From: Vibrio sp. 14G-20
Lineage (GTDB): Bacteria > Pseudomonadota > Gammaproteobacteria > Enterobacterales > Vibrionaceae
NCBI RefSeq assembly: GCF_026241515.1
Contig: NZ_JAPHPW010000021.1
Span: 24,655-88,654 of the forward strand
DNA: 64,000 nt
Direction: 5' to 3'
The notes under the pieces are model-generated. The model saw nothing but the letters and a program-made list of their open reading frames with translations, was not told the DNA's origin and searched no databases. Shown in pieces: positions 17,635 to 26,936 of the stretch (its first letter is position 1; each line of letters starts with the position of its first letter). The position numbers and the translations under genes were made by a program.

Positions 17635-18645
17635 ATGTCTGAGATGCGCACCCTTGGTGAGTTCATTGTTGCAAAACAAAATGACTTTCCCCATGCAAGT
17701 GGTGATCTATCATCCCTTTTGTCATCAATTCGTCTTGCTGCAAAAATTGTTAACCGTGAAATCAACAAAGCAGGTCTTGTCGACATTACTGGCGCTGTTG
17801 GTACAGACAACGTTCAAGGTGAAGAGCAACAAAAGCTAGACCTTTACGCGAACGACAAATTTAAAGCAGCTCTAGAAGCTCGTGACCAGGTTTGTGGTGT
17901 AGCAAGTGAAGAAGAAGACGAAGCCGTTGCCTTCAATAAAGAGCTAAACAAAAATGCAAAATACGTTGTTTTGATGGATCCACTTGATGGATCTTCAAAC
18001 ATCGATGTGAATGTATCTGTTGGTACGATTTTCTCTATCTACCGTCGAGTATCACCGATTGGCACTCCACCAACAGAAGAAGATTTCCTACAACCTGGAC
18101 ACAAGCAAGTAGCCGCGGGTTACGTGATTTACGGTTCTTCAACCATGCTTGTTTACACGACAGGCGCCGGCGTAAATGGCTTCACCTACGACCCATCATT
18201 GGGTACTTTCTGTTTGTCTCATGAAAACATGATGGTCCCTGATGAAGGTAAGATTTACTCAATCAACGAAGGTAACTACTTCCGTTTCCCTACGGGTGTT
18301 AAAAAGTACATTAAGTACTGCCAAGAAGATGAGCCGAGTGACAACCGTCCTTACACCTCTCGCTACATTGGTTCTCTCGTATCTGATTTCCACCGTAACC
18401 TACTGAAAGGCGGCATCTACTTGTATCCAAGTACACAAAGTCACCCTCAAGGAAAACTGCGCCTGTTGTACGAGTGCAACCCAATTGCTTTCCTTATGGA
18501 GCAAGCGGGCGGTATCGCATCAGATGGTGTTCAACGCATCATGGATATCAAACCAACTGAGTTACACCAACGTGTGCCTTTCTTCGTTGGTTCAACAAGT
18601 ATGGTACGTAAAGTAGAAGAGTTTCTTGAGCTTAACCGAGACTAG
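17635..18645 (+). CDS. fbp: Class I fructose-1,6-bisphosphatase
   Basis: Hydrolyses fructose 1,6-bisphosphate to fructose 6-phosphate in gluconeogenesis. A cytoplasmic enzyme of 336 residues. The metal-binding motif MDPLDGSSNIDVNVSVGT (about residues 114-131) and the upstream SEEEDE acidic cluster are intact. The substrate-binding region RYIGSLVSDFHRNL and the C-terminal GGIYLYPS are present. It is followed by a terminator shared with convergent ytfP. Confidence 0.97.
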   Translation: MSEMRTLGEFIVAKQNDFPHASGDLSSLLSSIRLAAKIVNREINKAGLVDITGAVGTDNVQGEEQQKLDLYANDKFKAALEARDQVCGVASEEEDEAVAFNKELNKNAKYVVLMDPLDGSSNIDVNVSVGTIFSIYRRVSPIGTPPTEEDFLQPGHKQVAAGYVIYGSSTMLVYTTGAGVNGFTYDPSLGTFCLSHENMMVPDEGKIYSINEGNYFRFPTGVKKYIKYCQEDEPSDNRPYTSRYIGSLVSDFHRNLLKGGIYLYPSTQSHPQGKLRLLYECNPIAFLMEQAGGIASDGVQRIMDIKPTELHQRVPFFVGSTSMVRKVEEFLELNRD

Positions 18646-18678
18646 TTTTCTCGATTAATTATCAAAATAGCGTCATTA

Positions 18679-18708
18679 AAAAAGCCAGCATTCATATGCT
18701 GGCTTTTT
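18679..18708. terminator. Bidirectional terminator between fbp and ytfP
   Basis: AAAAAGCCAGCAT and ATGCTGGCTTTTT form a 13-bp stem with a TCAT loop between the convergent genes. Confidence 0.92.
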
Positions 18709-18735
18709 GTTTGATAACTCAAGGATATATAGCGG

Positions 18736-19089
18736 CTAACAGTTATTCCGCTTACACCAGTCACCCGAAAGTATTTCTTTATTAGCTGTTAGATCAATCT
18801 GATATAAATATACCCATGCTAATCCAAATATAGTCTCTATTTGCTCGCGACGATACTCAACAGGAACATCTTCTAGCCGATCGAGCGACTCTAAAATTTC
18901 GTCGTTAATGATATAGACCTCGCCAGCGACACTTTTCTTTCCAAGAATCATCGCCGGATAGGTACCTAAATCAAAAAGCGCGTATTCCTCAGGTGTATCA
19001 AACTGCCCTAATAAATCACAGCCCTTCAAATAGTGGTGATTGGACTGACCTTGCCTCAAGGTTCCATAAACAAAAACAAGATGCTGCAT
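18736..19089 (-). CDS. ytfP: Gamma-glutamylcyclotransferase-like protein YtfP
   Basis: Small cytoplasmic protein of 117 residues of the AIG2/GGCT-like fold. VFVYGTLRQGQSNHHYL at the N-terminus is the substrate-binding loop. The conserved Glu of the family lies in the EVYIINDEILESLDRLED region. The cellular substrate of bacterial YtfP is not firmly known. It lies 17 nt downstream of tamB and completes the tamA-tamB-ytfP operon seen in enterobacteria. Confidence 0.88.
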   Translation of the reverse strand: MQHLVFVYGTLRQGQSNHHYLKGCDLLGQFDTPEEYALFDLGTYPAMILGKKSVAGEVYIINDEILESLDRLEDVPVEYRREQIETIFGLAWVYLYQIDLTANKEILSGDWCKRNNC

Positions 19090-19106
19090 ACGCCCTCCAT
19101 GCGGCT

Positions 19107-22100
19107 TTACTCGAACTCAAACTGATAGAGAAGGTCTACAGCACTGTCGAGACCTGACACGGCTTCAACGTAGAGATCCTGCATCAATCGATAGCGGACT
19201 GTAAACTCTCCTAACGAGTTAAAGATGCCCACACCATATTTTACCTGTAAGCCCGGCAGGATGTAGCCACTTACCGTCACTTGAGAGTCATCGCCAGAGC
19301 CTGCGGTATCCAGTTGCAAATCTTGTACACCAAAGGCTTCACCAATTTCGCCGACAACCTTACCACTCTTCGCCAAACTCAAACCAATTAAGGTTGTCGT
19401 CATCGAGCCGCTCGATTCACCGTCGATATCTTGGCCACGCAAAATATAAGACAGCGCGTTCGCTTGTGGCATTGCAGGATCAGAATAAATCTCGATGGTC
19501 GGCTCTGTCGCAGGGCCTGTCACTCGAATACCTGCGGTCACGTCATCCTGAGTATTATCAGGATTACGAATCGCATTGATGGCTACGTATGGCTGATCCG
19601 GTGGACCATTCATTAGAATCTTACCCTCTTCGATTAAGAGGTCTTGCCCGAATGATTGGTAAGTACCATCGACGATGTTCACTTCACCTGTAATAAATGG
19701 ACCTTGGTCTTTTTGAGCTACGTTGAGCTTACCGACCAAATCACCTTCAAGGCCGAAGGCAGACAGTTTAAAGTCATCACCAATGGAGATATTAATATTC
19801 GTCATCACGTTGAATGGAATCGTATCTTCGTTTTCTGGCTCTAGATCTTTATTCAAAATAACCTGATCAGAAGAGACACCAACTGCTGACGGTGGTAAGT
19901 CTTCAACAACAATTCGTCCCCATGGTAAGGCGATATCACCGGTGATTTTCGCCAGATCTGGTGTAACATCAATGGTCATATCAGGCACGACCTTGACCTT
20001 AACCATAGGTGGAATATCAACCATCAACTCATCAGCGAAAACTCTAACGTTAGAGTGCCATGCTGTAAGAACTTGCCAATCTCCGGTTCCCTCAATATCA
20101 AGGTGACCATCAGGCGTTTCGACATTCGCATCCAGTTTTGCGCTATACCCATCAAAGTCGAGGTCGATGCGGCCATCTTTCACATCAACAGGCGTGACGT
20201 CACCTTTAACTTGAATACCATCAACAGAGAATTGACCAAAGACTTGAGGGTGCATCAAAGAGCCTTTAACTTGAAGATCACTCTCTAGGTCGGCTTTCAA
20301 TAAGCTGTATTCACCTAGTATTGGTTGTAAGAAATCAAGATGGAACGTGGTCAGCTTAATTGCTGCATCGACCATTTTATCTTCGGCGAGAATATCCGGT
20401 AACGACACCGTGCCAGACAGGTCACCATTGTCGGAAACATCCAACTTAAAGTCGGCATCCAGTTTGTTGTCTTTCAGTTGGGCATTCAATGCAACGCTTT
20501 CCCAACCCAGAGTGATTGGCTCACCCACTTGTTGAACAACCTGACCTTTCGGCATATCAACGCTTACCGTAACCTCAGGCTCACCTTGTTCAGACCACTT
20601 AGCATGAGCGGTCGCATTGACTAAGCCCTGTAATTGCGTCTCATTAGGCACAAAGGCTTTAATCTGCTCGAAATCGAATTGATTGATGGCCACTTTGGCC
20701 TCACCCGATTTTCCGACACGAACGTCTTCATCCAAACACACACTTGAACCCGATTGTTTCCAACAGTGCGCTTGAACATCGGCAAACTGCTTATCGACAT
20801 CCGCCTTTATCGCGACAGGTTGGTCTAACACCCAAGGGCCTTGCTGAGTGGTGATTTTGACTCTATCTAACGACCCATCCCAAATGATAGAAGGGGTTTG
20901 AATCAACTCTCCGGAAATAGCTAAGCTTGTAGACACGATGTCGGATATCACATCAAGTGTCACTGTGTGCTTCTTCTCACCACCACTCACCTTGAGATCA
21001 ATGCTTTCTACGCTTTGATCTTGATAGGTTAAGTTGTTAGCTTTTAATTCAAGATCGGCTTGAGCTTCAGGCAATGGCAGAGGAATCACAGAGCCATTAA
21101 GCGACAAGGATTCTAGTGTTGCTTCGTTGTTCCAATCTACCTTATCCACATTTAGAGCGAGATCGACTTCAGGCTCTTTCGTAGGACCACTTAGCTGGAT
21201 GTTACCAATCACTTTACCTTTCAAATCAGGGGCGCTTTTTACAAGCTCAGGGAAGTAAATCTCAACACCCATGTCCCATTTTTTATCAAGCTCACCCTGA
21301 GCCTTAATCGAGTTAACACCGTGAGCTAAGCTCAAACCACTGGTTTTCAGTTTTGGTTCACCGCTCGCGCTGCGATCCGATGCTGACAACTGACCTTCGA
21401 TATCCAGAGGGTATTCTCGCAAGATCCCTTCAATATCCAATTTAAGCAGTTCAATCGCCCAGCCGCCCACTTCCGTCAACTCACCCGAGGTGACGATGCT
21501 TCCGCTAATGTTGCCCTCGGCTTCAGGCCACTGCAGACCCGGTTGAATATCTTTGAGTGTCACGTCAGCTTGCCAGTTAACGAGACTCTTCCAGTTCGCT
21601 TTAACGACGCCGTTAAGCTCACCGCCTAGCGTGTTGAGCTTTAGACGCTCGAGCTCAATCTGTTCCGTCGTGCCTTTGCCCTGCAGATCGATGGCTAACT
21701 CAGGGATTTCCTTACCATCTGCTTGACCTTTGAGCTGCACATTGAAACCACCTAGTGAGCCATCAGCTTTGAATTGTTCAATTGTCGCTTGGTAATCGCT
21801 TTTTCCGGTAAGGGGCCACTGCGCTTGTCCACCCTCTAAAAGAAGGTCAAATGGCAGAGTCGGCTCTAAGGGTTGAATATCCCCAGACAACTTTGCCTCA
21901 ATCAATTCAGAAAATTGGGAATCTAGGTTTAGCTTAGCCACGCTACCTTGTGCTTTCAGAGATAACTTCTGCCCAGCAAGGTCGGTTTCTTTCACTAACG
22001 CATCCAAAGAAAGATCTAGCGGATAACCGCCCTTGAGCTCAACCTTCATCGTTAGATGAGCGCTTGCTTGTGGCATATCGAGTTCGAGCGTTGGAACATC

Positions 22101-22865
22101 AACCGTGTGTTTACCCGCGCGTGCCTCTAGTCCAAGGTGATTCACAACGATTGGTGTTTCTTGTTCCAAGGTGAAACGGTTAAGATCAAAACGCTCCAAC
22201 ACAACCTGTAAAGGAATCCAGACTTCCGGCAATTCGATAGCCGTTTTCTCGGTAGCTTCTGGCTCAACCGTTTCTGCTTGCGGTTCTTCTGTCGACTCCG
22301 CGAGTTTTACCTTAAGATCATTGAATAAGGTTGGCGATACCGTCAGCTTTTCGCCCTGCATACTCAAAGCCGTAGAGAACAGGCTCCATTCAATTTCATG
22401 CCCTAAGATATTCAACTTGATATCAGACAAAGCGATACGGTTGATCACGATTGGCAACGGTGTTTTTACCGATGTTACGGGCGGAGTCGGTTCTGTTTCT
22501 TCTGGAGAGGCAGGAGGCAGTTCAGTAAATGCGAAGTCCAACCCTTGAATCGCTAAACGATCGACACACAGCTTAGGGTCGAACAGGCAGCGAGGATTAA
22601 TAGCCAAGTTCAGCTTTTGAACCTTGGTATCGATATGCAGGCTGTCATCTTTAAACTGAACATTATTAAGCGTAAAACTTGGGAAAAGTGCCCCTTTGGT
22701 ACTTTCCACTTTAAACTGTGGCAATGCTTTTTCAGCGCCCCACAGCACAGTGTTCAACCCTGGGTTGGTGAACAAAACAAAACCTAGCAGGGCTATCAAC
22801 AACAGCAAAATAGACGTCAATGAGATCGACGTCCACTTAATGAATTTTCCCATCACTTTGATCAT
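19107..22865 (-). CDS. tamB: Translocation and assembly module subunit TamB
   Basis: Very long envelope protein of 1252 residues anchored by an N-terminal transmembrane helix (WTSISLTSILLLLIALLGFVLF). A repetitive beta-rich body and a C-terminal DUF490/TamB domain follow, ending LLYQFEFE. It spans the periplasm and works with TamA. The AsmA-like family is now linked to phospholipid transport to the outer membrane. The start overlaps the tamA stop by four bases; a second in-frame Met four codons later is possible. The central part is acidic and rich in Leu/Val beta repeats. Confidence 0.94.
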   Translation of the reverse strand: MIKVMGKFIKWTSISLTSILLLLIALLGFVLFTNPGLNTVLWGAEKALPQFKVESTKGALFPSFTLNNVQFKDDSLHIDTKVQKLNLAINPRCLFDPKLCVDRLAIQGLDFAFTELPPASPEETEPTPPVTSVKTPLPIVINRIALSDIKLNILGHEIEWSLFSTALSMQGEKLTVSPTLFNDLKVKLAESTEEPQAETVEPEATEKTAIELPEVWIPLQVVLERFDLNRFTLEQETPIVVNHLGLEARAGKHTVDVPTLELDMPQASAHLTMKVELKGGYPLDLSLDALVKETDLAGQKLSLKAQGSVAKLNLDSQFSELIEAKLSGDIQPLEPTLPFDLLLEGGQAQWPLTGKSDYQATIEQFKADGSLGGFNVQLKGQADGKEIPELAIDLQGKGTTEQIELERLKLNTLGGELNGVVKANWKSLVNWQADVTLKDIQPGLQWPEAEGNISGSIVTSGELTEVGGWAIELLKLDIEGILREYPLDIEGQLSASDRSASGEPKLKTSGLSLAHGVNSIKAQGELDKKWDMGVEIYFPELVKSAPDLKGKVIGNIQLSGPTKEPEVDLALNVDKVDWNNEATLESLSLNGSVIPLPLPEAQADLELKANNLTYQDQSVESIDLKVSGGEKKHTVTLDVISDIVSTSLAISGELIQTPSIIWDGSLDRVKITTQQGPWVLDQPVAIKADVDKQFADVQAHCWKQSGSSVCLDEDVRVGKSGEAKVAINQFDFEQIKAFVPNETQLQGLVNATAHAKWSEQGEPEVTVSVDMPKGQVVQQVGEPITLGWESVALNAQLKDNKLDADFKLDVSDNGDLSGTVSLPDILAEDKMVDAAIKLTTFHLDFLQPILGEYSLLKADLESDLQVKGSLMHPQVFGQFSVDGIQVKGDVTPVDVKDGRIDLDFDGYSAKLDANVETPDGHLDIEGTGDWQVLTAWHSNVRVFADELMVDIPPMVKVKVVPDMTIDVTPDLAKITGDIALPWGRIVVEDLPPSAVGVSSDQVILNKDLEPENEDTIPFNVMTNINISIGDDFKLSAFGLEGDLVGKLNVAQKDQGPFITGEVNIVDGTYQSFGQDLLIEEGKILMNGPPDQPYVAINAIRNPDNTQDDVTAGIRVTGPATEPTIEIYSDPAMPQANALSYILRGQDIDGESSGSMTTTLIGLSLAKSGKVVGEIGEAFGVQDLQLDTAGSGDDSQVTVSGYILPGLQVKYGVGIFNSLGEFTVRYRLMQDLYVEAVSGLDSAVDLLYQFEFE

Positions 22866-24574
22866 AATTCTGGCCCTAAACTAAAGTGTAACTGGAACTC
22901 ATCACCTTTTGCTGCATCTAGACCCCAAGCAAAATCTAAACTCACTGGACCAACAGGAGACGCCCAACGAACACCGACACCGGTGCCGTGTTTCCATTCC
23001 GGTTTGTCATTAAATGCATCACCAATGTCGTAGAATGCTGCGCCCCACCAGTTTCCAACCAAGCGGTATTGGTATTCAAGCGAGCTGGTTGCAATGAATT
23101 TTGCACCCGTTAGTGCGCCACTTTCATCGCGAGGAGAGATCGACTCATAACCATAACCACGAATGCTGTTGTCACCACCAGCAAAGAATCTTAGGGAGGG
23201 AGATAGCTTATCAAACTCGTCAGCAAAGTTACCGCCAAATTGAAGTCGAGTTAAGCCTCGGTGATTGTCGCCAATGCTTCGAATCCAAGCGGTTTGGCCT
23301 TGAAAACGAACAACCTTAGTTTCAGATAGCAGGGTATCGTCAGCCGCTTCAACCATGATGGTTTGTTTGTCACCCCACATTGGCATCGAGCCACCACGAG
23401 TTCGAGTTCGTGAGAAAGAGATACCCGGCAATACGAATTGTGCCAAGTCATCTTGCAAACCTTGTTCATAGTTTTCGACCAAGTATCGAATGAACACCGT
23501 GCGTTGCCAGCCGTTATCCAGGCGCCAATATCTTTCTAAGGCAAGGTTTGATTCCAAACTCTTGGTATCACGATTATCCAAATTCTTCATACCGTACTTA
23601 ACTTGGTAGTAGTCATTAAGTACGTCATCCAATGGGATTTTATAAGCTGCCGTGATCGTCTGCTCAGGCTTCGAGATCGACAAGCTACTATTGAAGCTAT
23701 GGCCTCGATCATTAACCCAAGGTTTTTTCCATTTGAGAGTGCCTTTCACACCAAGGTCGGTTGAGACACCGATACCCGTTTCGATTTGGTTACGAGCTTG
23801 CGGAGCAAGGCTAACCTTCATCGGAATTTCTCGACCTTCGCCTAACTGGCTTAAATCTGGCTCAACAAATACCGAGGAGAACCAATCCGTATTCGACAAG
23901 TTTTGGTTGTACTCGCCGACTTTGGTGATTGAGTAAGGTTCACCATCTTCAAACGGCTTGAGGGATTGAACTTTGTCATCTTCAATTTGACTGCCCGTCA
24001 CAGTAGTTGTGCCAAAGTGATAACGGATACCACTGTTGTAATGAAGACGAACATAAGCGCGGTTCAATTCAGGAGCGACTTCTAGCTTACTAAGATCATA
24101 AGCCCCATCGAAGTAGCCTTTCGCTAATCCAAGGTTGCGGATCGACGATTTCAAAGAGTCATAATTACCATGATTCAGAGTCGAACCTTTAGACAAGCTA
24201 CTCTTCGCTATCAAGGCTAAAAAGTCTGGGTCACCTTTGGCTTCACCCGTCAGAACGATATCTGAAGTATAAATAACAACAGGCTCTCCCGGCTCAACCG
24301 TAACGGTCATTTCGGTGTCATCTTCGGAGTGAGTAAATGTGATTTTAGGGTGGTAGTAGCCTAACGCATTAAGGGCTTCTTTAATCATAGATTCCAAGCG
24401 AGATTGGAACCTTAGTGAAACCGAATACTCTTCTTCAGGGATCGCACTCAGATAAGCATCAACATTATCCTCAAGCGCTCCATCTAGCCCTTTAATTTCA
24501 AGGGAAACGTCAGCGAAAGCGAGCGTAGATGACAATAGAGTGCCAATCAGAACTGGTAAAGTTTTTCTTATCAT
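22862..24574 (-). CDS. tamA: Translocation and assembly module subunit TamA
   Basis: Outer-membrane Omp85 protein that pairs with TamB in assembly of autotransporters and other envelope functions. A signal peptide (MIRKTLPVLIGTLLSSTLAFA) precedes three POTRA-like domains over about residues 22-260 and a 16-strand barrel. The barrel shows GGDNSIRGYGYESISPRDE (the VRGF-like loop) and ends with the C-terminal pattern LHFSLGPEL. Length 570. Divergent from msrA. Confidence 0.94.
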   Translation of the reverse strand: MIRKTLPVLIGTLLSSTLAFADVSLEIKGLDGALEDNVDAYLSAIPEEEYSVSLRFQSRLESMIKEALNALGYYHPKITFTHSEDDTEMTVTVEPGEPVVIYTSDIVLTGEAKGDPDFLALIAKSSLSKGSTLNHGNYDSLKSSIRNLGLAKGYFDGAYDLSKLEVAPELNRAYVRLHYNSGIRYHFGTTTVTGSQIEDDKVQSLKPFEDGEPYSITKVGEYNQNLSNTDWFSSVFVEPDLSQLGEGREIPMKVSLAPQARNQIETGIGVSTDLGVKGTLKWKKPWVNDRGHSFNSSLSISKPEQTITAAYKIPLDDVLNDYYQVKYGMKNLDNRDTKSLESNLALERYWRLDNGWQRTVFIRYLVENYEQGLQDDLAQFVLPGISFSRTRTRGGSMPMWGDKQTIMVEAADDTLLSETKVVRFQGQTAWIRSIGDNHRGLTRLQFGGNFADEFDKLSPSLRFFAGGDNSIRGYGYESISPRDESGALTGAKFIATSSLEYQYRLVGNWWGAAFYDIGDAFNDKPEWKHGTGVGVRWASPVGPVSLDFAWGLDAAKGDEFQLHFSLGPEL

Positions 24575-24769
24575 GTTTAATTGGTGAAGAAGTTATCAAT
24601 ACGTTAATAAGTGAAAAGAAATAATACCGCTAAATAGGCATTGAGTCTGTAATTAATCCTGGAATAACACGGTCTAATTTAAAGACTTATTCAATATTGA
24701 CCAACAGTTAATATGAACCCACGTTAAATAAAAGCCAGCGCGGTAAACGTATGCGAAAAGGAATATAAC

Positions 24770-25399
24770 ATGCTAAACAAACAACAACTGGTTTCTGCAG
24801 CAACCGCACTACCGGGAAATGCTGACCCAATTCGAATCACTGAGCGCCATTTCGTCAATCAAACCTACCTGCTCGATGCGCCTACGGACTCTCAACAAGA
24901 AGTCCTGTTTGGTATGGGATGCTTCTGGGGAGCTGAGCGTTTGTTTTGGCAATTGGATGGCGTTATTTCAACATCCGTTGGTTACGCTGGCGGTTACACG
25001 GTTAATCCCACTTATGAACAAGTATGTACTGGGCAAACCGGCCATACCGAAGTCGTTCGTGTCATATTTGATAGTGAACAAACCTCTCTAGCTCGAATAC
25101 TTGAGACCTTTTGGGAGCGTCATGACCCAACTCAAGGAATGCGCCAAGGCAACGATTTAGGGACTCAGTACCGTTCCGCGATTTACACCTTCAGTGAAGA
25201 GCAACAGTCTATCGCTGAGCACTCTAAACGAGAATATCAACGAGCAATGACTGAATCTTTAGGCAACGAGATCACGACGGAAGTTCTACCTGCGGGAAAA
25301 TATTTTTTTGCTGAAACCTATCACCAGCAATACCTAGCTAAAAACCCTAACGGTTACTGCGGACTAGGCGGAACAGGGGTTTGCTTCCCGCCACAATAG
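24770..25399 (+). CDS. msrA: Peptide methionine sulfoxide reductase MsrA
   Basis: Reduces the S epimer of methionine sulfoxide in proteins. The 209 residues carry the catalytic motif GCFWG with C51. The EVLPAGKYFFAETYHQQYLAK stretch follows, and resolving cysteines are in GYCGLGGTGVCF at the C-terminus. Divergent from tamA over 195 nt, and followed by a strong terminator. Confidence 0.96.
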   Translation: MLNKQQLVSAATALPGNADPIRITERHFVNQTYLLDAPTDSQQEVLFGMGCFWGAERLFWQLDGVISTSVGYAGGYTVNPTYEQVCTGQTGHTEVVRVIFDSEQTSLARILETFWERHDPTQGMRQGNDLGTQYRSAIYTFSEEQQSIAEHSKREYQRAMTESLGNEITTEVLPAGKYFFAETYHQQYLAKNPNGYCGLGGTGVCFPPQ

Positions 25400-25436
25400 A
25401 GGGCAGTTAGGCACCCTACCTCAAACGATATCCAGT

Positions 25437-25466
25437 AAAAAAGGGCTTCCATTAGGAAGCCCTTTT
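25437..25466. terminator. Terminator between msrA and ytfK
   Basis: AAAAGGGCTTCC and GGAAGCCCTTTT form a 12-bp stem around ATTA, with A and T runs on either side. It serves msrA and possibly the convergent ytfK. Confidence 0.9.
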
Positions 25467-25509
25467 CGTTGTTAATCTATTTGAAGCAAGACCAATCAAT
25501 AAAGCTCAG

Positions 25510-25710
25510 TTACACCGGCAGCGCAGCAATCGTGCCGTTAACTTCTTTAAAAATGGTGAGCTTTTGTTTGTCTGAAACTTCAGGAAGAAGCACTTTGCCT
25601 TGGTCGAAGCGAAACTCTCCGATACCTTCAATAGCAAACTGGCCTTTGAACAGGACTTTAACGAAACGCGCCACCTGATGTGGACGGTAAGTAGAAAATT
25701 TTCTTAACAT
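25510..25710 (-). CDS. ytfK: DUF1107 protein YtfK
   Basis: Small basic protein of 66 residues. MLRKFSTYRPHQVARFVKVL and the FDQGKVLLP stretch match the enterobacterial YtfK/DUF1107 pattern. In E. coli YtfK binds SpoT and promotes (p)ppGpp accumulation under phosphate and fatty-acid starvation; extending that to vibrios is inference. Located between msrA and ytfJ, as in E. coli. Identification is by recall of the family pattern and by synteny. Confidence 0.85.
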   Translation of the reverse strand: MLRKFSTYRPHQVARFVKVLFKGQFAIEGIGEFRFDQGKVLLPEVSDKQKLTIFKEVNGTIAALPV

Positions 25711-25962
25711 AATACAACCTCAATTCCATTTGAGTACTACAGTCACGTACCTGAACACCACCGTATTCAAAGCACATTCAATCGCTAATTCCTTTAGCAA
25801 ACAGCAAGATAATCTATTGTTCATCTCGATATTAATGCATTATACCTTTTGGTAACAAGCCTGCAACTTATTTCTACGTCGTACGATAAAAAAGTTAAAG
25901 AGGCATTTTTCAAATTTCATATTATACTTCCAGAGCAAACCAATAAGCGGAACAAAAATATA

Positions 25963-26514
25963 ATGAAAAACAAAACTCTACTGGCTTTTTTAGCCGCAGC
26001 CTCTCCACTCTTAGCCAATGCTCACAACTTATCTGTAGGTGCAACTCTGCCTGCTGTCGATGTTAGCAACTATGGTGAAATCGTACTAAACGACGGAAAT
26101 ACTGGATATCAAGCTTGGGCAACCAACGCTCTTCTAGGTAAAGTTCGCGTCGTTCAAGCTATTGCAGGCCGTAGCAGCTCGAAAGAGCTCAACGCACCAC
26201 TGATGGCAGCCATCACAGCATCGAAATTCGCAGAAGACAGCTACCAAACCACTACCATCATCAACCAAGATGATGCGATTTGGGGTACTGGGTCTTTTGT
26301 TAAATCGTCAGCAGAAAGTAGCAAAGAAGAATTTCCATGGTCTTCTATGGTGCTAGATGAAGACGGCACGGTAGCGTCATCATGGGCTTTAAAAGAAGAA
26401 AGCTCTGCGATTATCGTTCAAGACAAGCAAGGTAAAATCTTGTTTGTTAAAGAAGGGGCATTAAACGAATCAGAAGTCACTCAAGTCATTGAGTTGATTA
26501 AAGCGAGCCTTTAA
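25963..26514 (+). CDS. ytfJ: YtfJ family periplasmic protein
   Basis: Exported protein of 183 residues with a thioredoxin-like fold typical of the YtfJ family but no CxxC motif. The ATG at 25963 gives the signal peptide MKNKTLLAFLAAASPLLANA. The longer frame from 25849 would put 38 hydrophilic residues before it, so the downstream start is chosen. Function unknown. Its transcript probably ends at the hairpin at 26547-26582, which also contains the Zur-like operator. Confidence 0.87.
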   Translation: MKNKTLLAFLAAASPLLANAHNLSVGATLPAVDVSNYGEIVLNDGNTGYQAWATNALLGKVRVVQAIAGRSSSKELNAPLMAAITASKFAEDSYQTTTIINQDDAIWGTGSFVKSSAESSKEEFPWSSMVLDEDGTVASSWALKEESSAIIVQDKQGKILFVKEGALNESEVTQVIELIKASL

Positions 26515-26546
26515 TAAGATATTCGCGTCTTTTTCGAGACCTGACC

Positions 26547-26582
26547 AAAGGATATTGTTATATTATAACAGTATCCTTTTTT
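26547..26582 (+). terminator. Hairpin and U-tract after ytfJ, overlapping a Zur-like site
   Basis: AAAGGATA (26547-26554) pairs with TATCCTTT (26572-26579). The 17 bases between are themselves nearly self-complementary, and the hairpin runs into TTTTTTAA. This has the form of an intrinsic terminator for ytfJ, 33 nt after its stop. Confidence 0.75.
26551..26575. promoter_or_regulatory. Zur-box-like operator of the zrg zinc locus
   Basis: The core GTTATATTATAAC (26557-26569) closely matches the GTTATAATATAAC core of gammaproteobacterial Zur boxes, flanked by GATATT/AGTATC half-sites. It lies about 35 nt upstream of the first gene of the zinc locus, so Zur-Zn should repress the operon in zinc-rich conditions. 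The match is from memory of the consensus and was not scored. Confidence 0.75.
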
Positions 26583-26604
26583 AATTCTGTGGTTAAACAT
26601 ACTC

Positions 26605-26895
26605 ATGTGGCAAAACACATCTAACAATGTGAAACGCAAAACAAGCTTCTTGCTTGGGCTGATGCTCATGTTAAGCGTGTTAGCCGCGACACACATCGTG
26701 GATATCTCACCAGAACACCACACTTCACACCATTGTGAGCTGTTTTCGATAAATCAATTCATTACGGCGCACTCACTTCCACAGCTCCCAGAGTTCCATT
26801 CGGAATTTACTGTCGCTATCACAGAGTCAGTCATTTCGTTACAGCGCCTTTATTTTGCCTATTTAGCACGTTCACCTCCTGTAAAGATTGCTTAA
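26605..26895 (+). CDS. Small DUF2607-like membrane or exported protein
   Basis: Protein of 96 residues with a basic N-terminus and one hydrophobic segment (TSFLLGLMLMLSVLAATHIVDI, seen as residues 13-34). It then has a His-containing stretch PEHHTSHHCEL, which could bind metal. I relate it to DUF2607, which is found beside zrgA in vibrios; this is from memory. It is the first gene after the Zur-like site, 41 nt before zrgA. The ribosome site is weak, so a later Met (residues 19-21 region) remains possible. Confidence 0.7.
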   Translation: MWQNTSNNVKRKTSFLLGLMLMLSVLAATHIVDISPEHHTSHHCELFSINQFITAHSLPQLPEFHSEFTVAITESVISLQRLYFAYLARSPPVKIA

Positions 26896-26936
26896 TTACC
26901 ACTACTTTTTAATTAACCTTTATTCAGGAAAAAAAC

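Noticed and set aside
22171..22548. Plus-strand frames opposite tamB
   Set aside because: Shadow frames of a long real gene with clear TamB features.
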